NCBI GenBank assembly: GCA_945859605.1
Contig: OX243828.1
Coordinates: 20,055,802-20,119,801, forward strand
Reading direction: 5' to 3'
From: Lumbricus rubellus
Lineage: Eukaryota > Annelida > Clitellata > Crassiclitellata > Lumbricidae
DNA length: 64,000 nucleotides
Shown here: piece after piece, positions 49,706 through 62,931 of the stretch
Position numbering within the stretch: the stretch's first letter is position 1
Layout: the number at the start of each line of letters is the position of its first letter
Made by a program: the position numbers and the translations under genes
Notes under the pieces: model-generated
Database searches by the model: none
What the model was told of the DNA's origin: nothing
The model's input: the letters and a program-made list of their open reading frames with translations, nothing else

Positions 49706-51215
49706 TACCAGTCACGCATAGATAATTATTATGTTAACTTTGATATAATAATGCCTATTATCTGCGAGTGCATGCAATGCATTTTAATAAGGCATACCAT
49801 TGTCATATATATACACATACAACTCCACCAAATCTGTATATATTAAAAGTATATACATGTAAATCAGCTCTCTCTAAACTTAAACAACACGTACTCCTAA
49901 CTGCTGATGTGTGTGATATGAAATTATATCTCAATAATATATTATATCCTTACACATATTTTCATATCACATAAGCTTACATAATAATACACGTGTGTCA
50001 TTTTGGAGAATTTAATGCACAACACCCAATACATCTGCCTATAAATTAACGCGCTACATGAATATATATATATATATATAATTATATAAAATTATGTCTA
50101 ACACACATATGTGTATAAAATGCACACACGCATATATATATATATTATATATATATTATATATATATTATATATATATATATGCACAGAGAAGATGAATG
50201 GCTTCTTTCCTTATAATGTCGGCGTCGTTTACTGCTAAGTCTTCTGCATGCTTCCCTACCGGATTCCGTTGCAGCAATCAGAGGGCACCAGCGTCGTCAG
50301 CTTCTCATTTTCTCATTACCTATTCGCTCCCCTCCTCACTTAGCTTTCCCCATTTTCCAACACCCCCCCCCCACCACCCAACCCTCCATTCTCCCCCCCC
50401 CCATCGCTTTTGCTGCGACCGAATACTTTGTCCCTAGCTTTATGGACGTCGTACATTGCGACCCCTTTTATCGCTCACTCGTTTTTCTGCCGCGCCCTCT
50501 GACGACCGGTCCCCTCATCTTCGCCCCCCCCCTAGCGGTGGGGCGGCCCCCGCGGAGCAGTTATCTCTGTTTTAGTGGGCGTTCAGAACGTGACCCGCGT
50601 GGTTAAGGTCTCACCTCTCGCGTGGAGGCGCTTTACATGCGAATAAAGCTCCATTCATTTGGCGCCTTCAACCGCCTGGCGCTATAGAAATCGGCGGCCA
50701 TTGATGACGCGAATGGGCAGAAAGCCCCCACTCTCCCCCATCCGGGGGCTGGAATTTAGAAAGCAAAGACCGAGGCGCAGTTGTGGACGGTACAGAGGTA
50801 ATTATGAAGCTAGAAATTTAGCTCATATAAAGTATACCGTGTGTATACCCTATGTATTATGCCTATACCTACACGAACACACGACACTTCTCACTAAGAT
50901 TTAAAGGAGCTTATAAATATTAAGCGTATGGAATAGCATACCTCTGTTTATCCGTCAATTTTCTGGGTTGGCGAGCTTTCAGTCAAATTCAGTGTAAACT
51001 GCGTCCTTGCTTGCTTTCTGAAAATGAACAAAATTAGGATAGGCTACATGTGAACACAGAAGATAGAACATTGAACTTTAAGGGACGCTATAACAATTGC
51101 TCATGTGTACATGCATACTCGCATACACGCATACACGCATACATACGTGAATACATACATGCATACATTCATACATACACACATACATACATAATCTTAC
51201 ATACACAATGTCATG
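49706..51215. other. no gene seen; TA tracts and a GC-rich patch
   Basis: TA tracts at 50060-50180. 50200-50780 is relatively GC- and CpG-rich with C-tracts, could include a promoter or exon, but no convincing frame is present. Confidence 0.3.
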
Positions 51216-51219
51216 CACA

Positions 51220-51290
51220 TACGCCGGTGGCGCATTGGATAGCTCACTGGCATGGAAACCAGCGGAGCTGAGTTCGATTCCCGTATACAT
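51220..51290 (+). mobile_element. tRNA-like SINE head
   Basis: GGTGGCGCATTGGATAGCTC (A-box-like) and GAGTTCGATTCCCG (B-box-like) 30-odd bp apart. It lacks a foldable cloverleaf, so it is a SINE head rather than a tRNA gene. Confidence 0.5.
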
Positions 51291-52524
51291 ATAGGATAGA
51301 GGTGCTTCGTAGGCTGTTGTAATAATTTATTATTAGTTCCGTTTTATTACAGGCTGTTAGTAGTTAAGAGTTTTCTGTTAATAGTTAAGATTGATGTTAA
51401 TATTATTAAGATTGCTTCATGTAATTATACTGTACCTGCATGAAAAATAAATTACGATTATATACAAACTGTACATAGGCCTACATACAATTCAGTTTTT
51501 GTCGTCCATATTTATAGCACACTCTTCAAAATCCGATTCTCCCAGTTTCTCATGCACGTGAGAAATGTAAACGGTCACAAATGCCTCAATAGCTCGTATA
51601 CAAAATGTCAACAGCGACAGGGTTTCAGTTGATTGGCAATAGCAACTCGACTGAATGTCATAACAACACAGCGGGCATGCAATTAAATTAAGAGAGATCT
51701 CAACAACCTCAGTAAATATACGGCGGGATTGTCAATCCAACTGAGTGTACAACTTCTGTAAGGACAGAGGCACGCTATTCACATTCAATTATGTATACGC
51801 AGGTCACAATGTGGGCCAATCTAATGAGAGGCCTATTCAAGCAGCGAGAACCGTAGAACGACTAGAGCATGGAGTAAACGCATCTTAACATAAAAGGTCA
51901 TTAATAGGTGATTAAGTGAAAGGCAACCATAATTAACAATACGATTGCTGTTAGTCTGATAGAAGAAAAGTCAACAACCACGAAATTTAGATAGTCTATA
52001 AACGGAAATTAATTTTAGAATTTACGATATTCGGTTGATAGTTGTTCTGACATAGTTGTGCATACGTTTATTAGAGATTATATCAGACTCTTGAAATTTT
52101 AGTATCTTTCCTTAGCACGTGCTTCTATTGTAAGTTTAAAATAATAATATTCAGCGTGGCGGCAAACTTGTTTGTTAGTCAACGTCAATGTGATAGTGCG
52201 CCTACATGGATCGTATTATACCCTGTCTATATTTTTCTCAACGAGAGAAAGAAAAATACCCTTGTGGATTATTAAAAAAACTTTCTGCAAAGAATCCGCC
52301 AGATCTGTAAGCTTATAAAACGCTTCTGGACCTGCAAACGGATTATAATTGACGAGCTGCATTTTCAGGTAAAAATTTAATTTCTATCTATAGCGACTAT
52401 TAATTTTAAGCTTTGAAAATACAATAGGTGCACTATGAAGAGTGAATATAATAATACTATGATTGTTTTTCAGACACGCACTCATAGGAGACATGAAAGG
52501 GGTTTTAAGGAAGAAGAATCAATT
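51291..52524. other. no gene seen
   Basis: Unassigned, fairly complex AT-rich sequence without long frames or repeats; possibly unique intergenic or intronic DNA. Confidence 0.35.
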
Positions 52525-52700
52525 AGTCAATCACATAAATTTATATAGCGCCCTTTCAAGTTCTCTACTCAGAGGCGCTCCCAACTCAGGCCTGGTCAAA
52601 AAGAAAAGTCTCGAGAAGACAATAAAAATATTCATCAGAGTCACGGGGAAGCGAACGGAGAGTGAGAGGGAGGCCATTCCAGATGGTTGTACCTGCCAAC
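52525..52700 (-). mobile_element. SINE tail relative
   Basis: TTTATATAGCGCCCTTTCAAG and CTCAGAGGCGCTCCCAAC, then GGGAGGCCATTCCAGA shared with 49290-49310. This indicates a second SINE type using the same tail. Confidence 0.5.
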
Positions 52701-53079
52701 AGGAGGAAAAAACAGAAGAGCAGGAGGATAAATAGGTGCAAGAAGATAGAGAAGTGCTGGAGGATGAAGAGGAGGAATATAAAGCACAGCGGACGATGGC
52801 GGGTGTGGTGAGATTTTTGTTGGCGGTTAGTGACGGTGGATTGAGTGTGAAAGTTGGGGTGTGAAGCAGAAGTTGGTGTGAAATCGTCGGATTTCATATT
52901 TTTGCACCAGCAGCATCCTTATGCAAAAGAAGTTGAGACAAGAATCGCGGATGACATTTCTAAATGACACCTAGTTGACATTTCGATGACAGTTAGATGA
53001 CGGGAGATGGCGCGTCCGTCGTGAGTCCGACTGATTTCAGACTCAATGTGGCTTCTTCATCTCCAATCGCATCTTTCCT

Positions 53080-53430
53080 CCTCCTCCACTTCCTCCTCCT
53101 CCTCCACTTCCTCCTCCTCTTCCCTTCTGCTCCTCCTTCTCCTCCTTCTCCTCCTCTCGTCCTCCTCCTCTTCGCTCTTCTCCTCACTTTCCTGCTCCTC
53201 CTCCTCCTTCTGACCCTTCTCATTCTCCTCCTCCTCCTCCTCCTTCTGACCCTTCTCATTCTCCTCCTTCTCCTCCTCTCGACCATTCTCCTCCTCGTCC
53301 TCTTCATCGTCTCCTGCTCCAGCATGCCCCTCCTCTTACTCATTCTTCGAAGCCTACACTTCTCATCCTCCTCTTCCGTCTACTATTCCTCATAATTCTC
53401 TTCCTCCTCCTCCTCCTTCTCCATATTTCT
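53080..53430. repeat. (CTC)n pyrimidine tract
   Basis: CTCCTC/TTCTCC-rich; frames are artefacts. Confidence 0.75.
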
Positions 53431-53471
53431 TCTCATCCTTCATACATGTATTATGCATGCATAGATATAGC

Positions 53472-55859
53472 CAGTGGCGGCGCCAGGAATTCAGGTTTGG
53501 GGGGGCTGAAGCCCCAAGGCAGAAAAAAATGGGTTTTTTTTACCAAACGCCGAAGGCGCGAAGCTTTGAGTGCCGAAGGCACGAATCCCATACCGACTAG
53601 AGGGTCTGGGGGAGCGTCGTAAGCTCCCCCAGCGGGGTCTGGGGCGGAGCCCCAGTCGCCAACGCATTTTTTAGGTTTGTTGACCTCAACTGGAGCCATT
53701 TTAGGCTCTTTTTTGCCAGCTATTTACGAACGATAAAATCATGAAACCTTCAACAAGAACTCGATTTGAAGTGTCGCCGACTACCAGTATAAGAATGCAC
53801 GGGTTTTTAAAGAAATTATTTTATTGAACTGCACAACTTCCTCCAGCCTCCAAGGCCGTAGCCAGGATTTGATTTCATTATAGTGCTTCTTCGGCGGAGA
53901 ATTTCTGACGACTTTTTAGTCGTCAAGATGTCTGAAAACACCTTTTTTAGTCGTAAAAATGTATGAAGACATCTTTGATTAGGTGCAAAAATTTCTGAAG
54001 AAATCTTTTTTCATTTGTCAAAATTTTTGATGGCACCTTACTTTAGTTTTCAAAATATTTGAAGACTTTTTTTTTTGCTGTCAAAATTTCTGCAGACACC
54101 ATTTTTAGCTGTTAAAATTTCTGAAGACATATTTTTAGTCGTCCAATTTTGTTTAAAACACCTTTTCGGGCGTCTAAGGACATTATATTGATTCCAATGT
54201 TATCAACGATTTTTGGGTGTCTAAGGATATCATTTTAATTCCAGTATTACCAGTATTACCAATGATTTTTGGGTGTCTAAGAACATCATTTAGATTATAC
54301 TGTTATCAACGATTTTCGGGTGTCTAAGGACATTATTTTGATTCCAATGTTATCAACGAGTTTTGGGTGTCTAAGAATATCATTTTGATTCCAGTATTAC
54401 CAATGATTTTCGGGTGTCTAAGAACATCATTTTGATTAATCTGTTATCAACGATTTTCGGGTGTCTAAGGATATCAATTTGATTCCAGTATTACCAATGA
54501 TTTTCTGGAGTCTAAGAACATCATTTTGATTCCAATGTTATCAACGATTTTCGGGTGTTTAAGGATATCAATTTGATTTCAGTGCTACCAACAATTTTCG
54601 GGTGTCTAAGGACTTTATTTTGATCCCAGTGTTATCAACGATTTTCGGGTGTTTATTGTTTACGGATATCATTTTGATTCCAGTGTTGCAAACGATTGTC
54701 GGGTGTCTAAGGACTTTATTTTGATTCTAGTGTTATCTACAATTTTCGGGTGTCTAAGGTTAATATTTTGATTTAGTGTTCCCAACGATTCTCCGGTGGG
54801 TAAGGTCATAATTTTGATTCTGGTGTTATCAACGACCTGCTGTTTTGAAGTTGACTTGACTATTATTATAATGGAGATCCGCGGAACATTGATTTAGCCC
54901 CCCCCCTCCAGAGCTGAGACCAAACTCCACCCATGAGTCTGCAAATAAAGCGAGTCACAACTACAGTGTACAAGTATAGGCTGTAGGCCAGAGCTGAAAG
55001 TGAGGGTCTGCGAACCGGCATTGATTTTCTTGACCTGCTGGTGCCGGGTATCAGCCGAGAAGCAAGTCTTAACAATTTGTGGGCAAACAACTAAAAACAA
55101 CAGGTCATCGAACAAAAGAAATAGGTAAAAATGGTATGATTTAAAAATTTTATGGGCAAAAATTAATGACTTAAAAAGGTCGTCAGGTGCCAAAAATGGG
55201 AGAAATTTCTACCATTCTGGGCGAATGACCAAAACAAGATTTCTGAAAGATTTTCGGCTCAAAGTCAGACCAGGCAACTTTCCAAACCACTTTCAGCCCC
55301 GGGCTAGGCCTACCGGTAGAATTCAGGTTTTCTAGAATATCAAAGCCTATGATATACAGTAGGCCTACTTACCATATTGGCAGGAAATCAACTTCGTAAA
55401 TGTTCTGCTTCAGAACCCTTTTCAGAGAGTCTCTTGCTGCCTTGGGCCCCGCACACCCTAGGGCCGGGTTTGACCACAAACTTGGGGATCGTTACCAAGC
55501 CCCAAAAGTCTCACCATGAGTGCTGCTGCTAATTGAAAACCCCATTTCGCATGTGATTGTATAAGACTACAGGTGTAGCCCCTCAGCCGGCCGGCGGGCT
55601 ACATAATATATTATGGTATACAGTCATAACCTCATGACGGGTCGGGGGGGATATATGGCAAAATATGCGGTGGATTCTATTAGGATAAGCCCTCTACGCT
55701 ATGATTAGTGATTTCATTGCCGTTGGTTACTGTCTAGCATTCTAGCTTTCTTATTCGAAGTTAGCAGTTGTAGAGATTTTCCTCGTTTTGTTTTGGGGGG
55801 GGCTGAGCCGCCGATAGGGGGGGCTTAGCCCCCCTAGCCCCCCCCTGGCGCCGCCACTG
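53472..55859. mobile_element. 2.4-kb non-autonomous hAT-type element
   Basis: Termini CAGTGGCGGCGCCAGG and its exact complement, with a perfect 8-bp duplication GATATAGC (53464-53471 and 55860-55867). No transposase frame is recognisable. The interior is dominated by two minisatellites. Confidence 0.92.
53905..54830. repeat. two minisatellites inside the hAT element
   Basis: 53905-54150 repeats a unit of about 38 bp around GTCAAAATTTCTGAAGACA. 54160-54830 repeats about 14 units of roughly 48 bp around CGGGTGTCTAAGGA and ATTTTGATTCCAGTGTTATC. Confidence 0.75.
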
Positions 55860-55899
55860 GATATAGCCTGTACATAGATAAACAATAAACGTGTACCGT

Positions 55900-56220
55900 A
55901 TTATATATATATATATAATATATATATATATATACACATATTACATACTTACATTGTACAGAAATAAACGTGTGAATTGTCTACATACATAAGTACTTCG
56001 TACATACGTAAATGCGTACATACGTGCACAGGTGCACACACATAAAAACATGTGCGTGCGTGCTTATACACATGCAAACGTGCGTTCATGCATACATGCA
56101 AACACATGCATACTCACATGTACATGTATACATACATGTAAGCACACAGGTACATGTATAGGCGCGCGCACACACACGCTCGTACATACATGCATGCATA
56201 CATTGATACATGGACCCATC
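55900..56220. repeat. TA and CATA tracts
   Basis: ATATAT at 55900-55935, then ACATACAT-type repeats. Confidence 0.6.
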
Positions 56221-57410
56221 TAGACATTCTCAACATTTCCTAAGGACGAACAAAAAAGCGTTGACAGCATAATAATAACTAATAACGTGACAAAAAGACC
56301 ATTGAGCAATGAGCGCCGCAGCTTCAAACGCAAAACGATCGAGAACCGTTTTGAATAATTCATTGAAAACACTCCGCAGCTGCATGCATATGGATGGAAT
56401 AAAAGCATTTCTGACGACTACGATGACAACTCGACTATTGCACATCATGACGGGAAGTGTATACGGTAATCAAACGAACAAACAATGATAAACCATCGCC
56501 AGATAGCGCCAGCAAACGATGAAAAACAGTACATGACCATTAGAAATAATGGACAGCCTACTGCTATAGCTATTATCATCAACATCGGAACTTAAACCCC
56601 CCGGTCCTGGTTAGTAATCGTAATCTCGAGATTTCTACAGAGCCCGCAAAAGCGAAGTCGCGTGAACCAGGTTATTCACAGGCGCTTATAATTTTAAAAA
56701 AAATCGACAGGCAGATGGTCAAGATCCGGAGTGTCAGGCAGGCAGACTAAGGTGGTTGATGCTTAGAGTTGAAATGACGAGGGATGTGAGGAGAAGAGGA
56801 GGAATCAAGATTAGTATTAAGCTTAGATATTAATGTATGATTCACCGTATAGGCTACACTCACATTCTCTCCACAGGTCTTGCACTGAAAGCTGAAAACA
56901 GTGCCTTTTTTAAATCAAAAATCCTATGTATCTTGATTCCTCCTCTTCTCCTCACCTCCCTCGCCATTTCAACTCCAGACATCAATTTTGTCTTAATACT
57001 TTGTTCCAAAGAGGCGGCATACAGCTATGGCTATATACATATGGAGCGATTGGCAAAGTGAGTAGCGTTTGTCTTCGAAAAAGCAACTTTTATTTCGTCG
57101 AAATCAATGTGTTTTTCAACGAAATGTCACTCTGCTTTAAGATGTTTTTCTCTGTAAAACCGGCAATAAAGAATTTCTATGTAGACTACTGTAACAGTAG
57201 ACGTTGTTTTGTGACCTATGCGCGCTGTTAGATGTCGCTATGAAATATTAAAGATGCAACAATCATTCGTGTGAGCAAAGGCGCGGTGGATGGATGGCTT
57301 GGTCAGGGCAAACAACATTGGATTCAGTATGTTCAGCTTTATGCCAGAAATGCCTTATAAGTACCGAAACTTGAATATGGCCATGCGTCGTGTAAGTGAC
57401 ACAATGCGAT
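56221..57410. other. no gene seen
   Basis: Unassigned sequence; no frame with recognisable content. Confidence 0.35.
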
Positions 57411-57426
57411 GATGATGATGACGATA

Positions 57427-57459
<33 letters not shown>

Positions 57460-57515
57460 TTGACGATGACGATGACGATGACGACGACGACGACGACGAC
57501 GACGACGATGATGAT
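57411..57515. repeat. (GATGAC)n
   Basis: Hexanucleotide/trinucleotide tract. Confidence 0.85.
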
Positions 57516-58730
57516 ATATCAATAATCTTTGTTTGATTTCTAACCGACCCAACGCAGGATGATTGCAAATTTTCATAGTATGAGCACATTGAGCAGATGA
57601 TATAAATTATGTGAATAAAGGAGTCGAATTTAGATGTTGGCAGCCATGCAAGGCGTTCATCACTTCCTACTTCTCAGTTTACCAAACGCCATCTGCTGAA
57701 TGGAAGGTTGCAAGATTGGACAAATGTATTTGATGAAATAATATACGAATGTGATTAATACGCTACAACACAACTACACTTTATACAACATACAGAACAA
57801 CAGTTACTGTAAGCTTATTCGACAAAATATATTAGAATGTTCATGAGATTAGGAAATTTGACAACATTGCAGAGGGTGGATAGGTTGGCTTTTTTTTATT
57901 TAACTGAAAGTGGATTTGATAAAATATGACACAACTGAATGTAATTATACAATAATTATTATTAATATATTAATATGCATAATGTGCACTGTGCGTGCGT
58001 GCGTGTGTGTGTGTTTATGTACATCACGAATCATACATAATCGTACACAATATACATCGTATTATTTTTTGCTTTAAAATTCCGTGAATAAACAAACAAA
58101 AACACGCATACACACACGCACAAACACACACAAAAACACGCATACACACACGCACAAACACACACACTAGCACGCACACGCACAAACAAAATTCATAGGC
58201 CTATGTTCAAAATGCGGAACTAACATCAGTATAAAAGAAATGAGAGAAGGGGAGCGAGGGGTGAACAACTGGGAAGGGTAAAGTGGTGGGAAAGCGTCAG
58301 CGTGGGGTTATTACGGTAATTTGGCGCCAATTTTGCACTCGCGCCTCAGACTTCAAATGGTGCTCGCTAATAAGAACTACTCCGTCTCGGAAATAATAAT
58401 ATATTGGGCGGTAGGTGGCAGGCCGGGCGGACACGCGACGATGGCGGAACACGTCATAATTCGGGCGACCGCGAGAGGACGCCAGAGTCGCTGTTGTCGT
58501 CGTATATGTCGACGATGTATTAAGGCGTAAAATGTGCTTTGGTCGGGGGAAGGAAGGAAGCGGGGAGAAATTCTGCGCATAATAATAATAATTCCTCTTC
58601 TCTCGTTTGACATCCGCTTCTAAATTCGTCTTTACATTTGGCATCATGCATCAGACGAGAGATTCTGGCGACACTCTGCGGCCAATCAATTCGAGTTTCT
58701 GTTGATGCGGGTGGTGGTGGTGGTTGTGGT
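57516..58730. other. no gene seen; CA tract and CpG-rich patch
   Basis: 58085-58180 holds a duplicated ACACGCATACACACACGCAC tract. 58320-58560 is CpG-rich with no convincing frame. Confidence 0.35.
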
Positions 58731-58850
58731 GGACTGGCGGTGATAGTGGTGATGGTGATAGTGATAATGGTGGTGGTGATGGAGGTGGTGGTGGTGAGGA
58801 TGATGACGATGATAACGATGATGATCATGATGGTGGTGATAGTGGAATGA
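58731..58850. repeat. (GTG/GAT)n tract
   Basis: Interrupted GGTGAT/GATGAT units. Confidence 0.7.
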
Positions 58851-59296
58851 GATGCTATAGAAATCTATAAGCTTACATACAATACCATACACATTATTGC
58901 AAGTGTACAAAAACACAGACACGCACATACATACATGCATGGCATTGCATGCATACATCGAAAGAAAGAAATGTTCTATTACATGTAATTCCACAATAAC
59001 TGGTGTCATGGATACCGGACGACCCCTTCTTTCTCATCAAGCGACCACAGATGCTAAACTACGAGAGTGCGCACACGCAGCGCTGCAGCCATTTCCACCG
59101 CACTTGCTGCCACCTGGTGGCTGCCAGACGTCGGTCTTTATCATCCGACTGTAAAATGCTTTCTTAATCGACTTACCATATGCTTAGACACGATTCTCTT
59201 CACCGCCTCCCTGCCTTCCCAGACGTCCCCGCAGTCACGTTCTAATCCACGACCAACGTTCCAGGAGCAATTGCTGGATGATTTTTGCACTGAGCC

Positions 59297-59680
59297 GGTG
59301 TCGCGTGACAGAGTCTCCCCCCTAAAAGTCTCCCCCCGGAGACTTTATTTCGAAATAGAATCTCCCCCGGATGATTTGTTCTAGAATAAATTCGCCCCCC
59401 GGAGACTATATTCTGAAATAAAGTCTCCGAGGGGAGAGAATATTTCCTCCGCCCACGAAACAAAGTCTCCCCCGTTGATCGTGAAATCCGTTACAGTCGC
59501 ATAAAATTAATAGATAAGCATTTAAAACCGTTAGTTTACGTTGCTAACACGATAACACGTTATTTAGCACGAACTTATATATACTTTTACACCAGAAAAA
59601 TGTCTTCCAAAACAGATTTTCAGCCACGGGGAAACTCTGTTTCGGGGGAGACTTTGTATCGGGGGGGAGACTTTATTTCG
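59297..59680. repeat. inverted GGAGACTTTATTTC repeats
   Basis: AGTCTCCCCCC and its complement GGGGGGAGACT recur at least seven times in both orientations (59311-59480, 59640-59680), giving a foldback structure around an AT-rich centre. Possibly an eroded inverted-repeat transposon. Confidence 0.5.
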
Positions 59681-59686
59681 TGACAG

Positions 59687-59791
59687 GCGTGGCATGAAAT
59701 CTTGTCCGGCATGAAAATTTTACGTTAACCAATGACGGTATGTTTCGGACACAATTTCATGCCGGACAGGATTTCATGCCACACCGGTAAT
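59687..59791. mobile_element. ~105-bp palindromic MITE-like element
   Basis: GTGGCATGAAATC.TGTCCGGCATGAAA on the left pairs with its complement on the right, nearly end to end, with a loop of about 40 bp. No flanking duplication was established. Confidence 0.5.
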
Positions 59792-59863
59792 GAAATGCCA
59801 ATGTCGCTAGGCATCCTGGTGACTTTTACTTGAATGCCGCTATATAAATGGTTCAGTACGTGC

Positions 59864-59925
59864 ACGGCAACGGCCGAGTGGTTATAGTGAGAGTCTGAAT
59901 CGGGGTTCGAATTTCCGTTTATTCT
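59864..59925 (+). mobile_element. tRNA-like SINE head (Ser/Leu-like)
   Basis: CGGCCGAGTGGTTATAG resembles the A-box of Ser/Leu tRNAs and GGGGTTCGAATTTCC the B-box. Shorter than a tRNA and without pairing ends. Confidence 0.45.
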
Positions 59926-60039
59926 GTTTAGATATAGCCGCTTGTTTTGTTCGACACGTACGCCATGAAATTGCTAAGGAATGAGATTTGACACGATGAA
60001 ACTACTAGTAATGCTCACATTCTTTCTTGTACTATACTA

Positions 60040-60930
60040 CTTATGATGCTACTGCTACTGCTCAGTACTACTATTACTACCACTGCTGTTGCTGCTACTG
60101 CTACTACTGCTACTGCTACTACTACTGCTACTGCTGCTACTGCTACTCTACTGCTGTTACTGCTGCTACTGCTGCTACTGCTACTATTACTACTACTGCT
60201 GCCACTGCTGTTGCTACTGCTTCTGCTGCTGCTTCTGCTGCTGCTACTGCTACTACTGCTGCTACTCCTACTCCTACTACTACTACTACTACTCCTACTG
60301 CTACGTCATGTACTTATTGTATCTGCAAATAGATTAAAGCGCTGCGTTCATGTCCTCTGCTGTAGGCCTATGATTGGTGTTGTTCTGGGTATATAGAAAG
60401 AAATTCTTCTTTTCTTCAGATTCCACATCAACTGAATCCTTCAATCAATTGATGCGCTTTGCAATTAATCTTATGTTTCTCCTTGATGTCCTAATATTAA
60501 TTATTGACGATTGATGTTCCATTAAAGCATCTTTGCTTCTTTTGTTTATCTACGGCCTCAGCAGCCAACTGCGGTGCATTATTAAAAAGTATAAATTAAT
60601 GTCCTCTGGTCGTCGTGTTACATGTTGTGAATGATTCGGATTGATTGATTAAGAGGTCAGCTTGATGCGATAAAAACTAGTTGTATAGTTGTTTTTGTAG
60701 AGGTTTCAGTAGTAGTAGTAGTGATAGTAGTAGTAGTTGTGGTAGTAGCAGTAATAGTAGTATTAGTGGTAGTAGTAGTGGTAGTGGTAGTAGTAGTAGT
60801 AGCAGTATATAGTAGTAGTAGTAGTAGTAGCAGCAGCAGCAGTAGTAGTTGTGGTAGTAGCAGTAGTAGTTGTGGTAGTAGCAGTAGCAGTAGCAGCAGT
60901 AGCAGTAGCAGTAACAGTAGCAGTAGCAAT
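60040..60930. repeat. (CTA/CTG)n and (AGT)n tracts
   Basis: Trinucleotide arrays at 60040-60310 and 60705-60935 flanking unassigned DNA. Confidence 0.75.
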
Positions 60931-61019
60931 AATAGTATAGTATTCCGTGTAGTAGACTACTAGAGTATAGTGTTTTAGTCATAGTCGAAGAAGACCATTA
61001 CGAATTCTACAGCAAGTAA

Positions 61020-61118
61020 AGCTTTTACTACTGTTACCAGCACCACTATAACAATTACTACTACAAGTGCTTTTGTTGCTGCCACTACCAATACCACTAT
61101 TACACTTGCTACTACATG

Positions 61119-61151
<33 letters not shown>

Positions 61152-61560
61152 CCACCACCACCATTATCATTGCCATCAGTCTATTACAGTGAAATTACTA
61201 CTAATAATACTACAACAACACCAATTGCTATGACTACTATGATTGAAAAAAATCAACACTGATAACTAATACTTCTACTAGCAATGCTACCACTGTTACT
61301 ACTGCATCTTCATCATCACCATCGTCATCGCCATGATCATGATGTAATAATAAACAATGGCTGATTGGCCATAACTATTAACCTATGATGGTAAAGATGG
61401 CAAGTATGATACTGATGTTGATCACGATGTTGTTGTTGTTGATGAAGATGATGATGATGACGACGACGACGACGATGATGATGATGATGGCGATGATGGA
61501 TGTTGTTGATGATTATAATGATGATGACGACGATCCGACGACGACGAAGCAGAAGATAAC
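61020..61560. repeat. mixed ACT, CAT and GAT tracts
   Basis: CATCAT at 61115-61155 and GATGAT/GACGAC at 61445-61545, with degraded ACT units between. Confidence 0.65.
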
Positions 61561-61689
61561 TCAGTACCATTTTAGCTAGTCATGCAAGTCTAAGCAAATC
61601 CATGATTTTCAGATGCTATTATAGCACCCAAATCATTCTCAATCCTCTCCCTGCATGCCTTCGCATCCACCGACAGTGTACAGCCGATG

Positions 61690-61835
61690 TACTCATCATC
61701 ATATATCTGCGTTGGCTTGGGACACAGGTGTGGCCGATATCTCTCGGCAGAATTTATCCCTGGGGTGGGATCTGAATCTCCGATCTATCCGTTTACAGTC
61801 CTGCACGCTATCTCCACTGACAAGACACGAAGAGA
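61690..61835 (-). mobile_element. tRNA-derived SINE related to the Polinton TIR insert
   Basis: On the minus strand: CAGTGGAGATAGCGTGCAGG ACTG-type head, a B-box-like GATTCAGATCCC, then ATGATGATGAGTACATCGGC and GTCGGTGGATGCGAAGGCAT. The Polinton TIRs contain CAGTGGATAGCGCGCTGGAC, ATGATGAGTACACGGTCAG and TGGATGATGAG in the same order, so the two are relatives. Confidence 0.5.
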
Positions 61836-61929
61836 AAATAATGTTTGTCACGCAAACTCGCTTATTGCACACGAAGAATGATATATGATAGATTATATAT
61901 ATATATATATATAGCTATATGTGTATATA

Positions 61930-62929
61930 CACCGTGACTCAAAAAAAACTAAGCCAAATTGTTTTGCATATATCTCTAATACCTGATGACATATGAAGCT
62001 ACAAATTTCCAAATATTTAGAGAAGTGGACCAAAAATATGATTCCAAAATTTCATGAAATAAAGTTGAACGGATAAAAAGATATGAATATTTAAACTTCA
62101 TATACCGAAATTGCAGTTTACAAGCAATTTTCTGTCAGATTCGATAAACTGTTTCCCTATTATCTCCAATGCCTGATGATTAATCATTCTAAAATTTTCC
62201 AGATATGTAGAGAATTGAACTACCAATATGACCCCAACAGTATGGTTTGATAATTTAATTAAACAAGATGCTCAAAATGTCCCCCTCCTGCTTGCACGCA
62301 AGCCTGAGGGCGCTGGCGCCATTGCAATGGCAACAGCAACGTCGATTATCCTCTGGTTCAGGCCATCCCGCACTTCCAACAAGCGTTGCTTCAGATCGTT
62401 TATATCATGGATTGTTGTCTGGTAGGCTCGATCTTGCATCACGCTCCTCATTTTATAGTCGACAGGATTCAAATCTGGACTGTTCGGAGGCCATAATGTG
62501 GGAGAAATGAAGTCTACACAATAACAAACTTGCTGAAAACTGAAATTTCGGGTGATGAAGTTGAAATATCCATATCCTTCTATCCCTTCACATTTATGAC
62601 ATGAAATTTTGGAATCCTATTCTTGGTTCAATTCCCTAAATATCTGGAACAAGTTTTTATGATTACTCATCAGACATCAGAGATGTAAAAAAAATTGTTT
62701 GGCTTACTTTTTATTGAATCTGACAGAAAATTGCTTGTAAACTGCAATTTCGGTATATGAAGTTTAAATATTCATATCTTTTTATCCGTTCAACTTTATT
62801 TCATGAAATTTTGGAATCATATTCTTGGTCCACTTCTCTAAATATTTGGAAAATTGTAGCTTCATATGTCATCAGGTATTAGAGATATATGCAAAACAAT
62901 TTGGCTTAGTTTTTTTTTGAGTCACGGTG
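61930..62929 (-). mobile_element. Tc1/mariner-type element, copy B
   Basis: A 1,000-bp element with termini CACCGTGACTC and GAGTCACGGTG flanked by TA, and long inverted repeats matching those of copy A at 45357-46726. The central part keeps the end of a transposase gene. Confidence 0.85.
62265..62510 (-). pseudogene. Tc1/mariner transposase C-terminal remnant
   Basis: On the minus strand LWPPNSPDLNPVDYKMRSVM carries the third catalytic acid (the D of NPVDY), followed by YQTTIHDINDLKQRLLEV and a short tail. The N-terminal and central domains are missing, so it is not functional. The equivalent region in copy A (45700-45890) is more eroded. Confidence 0.8.
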
Positions 62930-62931
62930 TA

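Noticed and set aside
50659..50904. Host exon in the CpG-rich patch
   Set aside because: Basic, non-distinctive 81-codon frame without homologous features or splice context that I can support.
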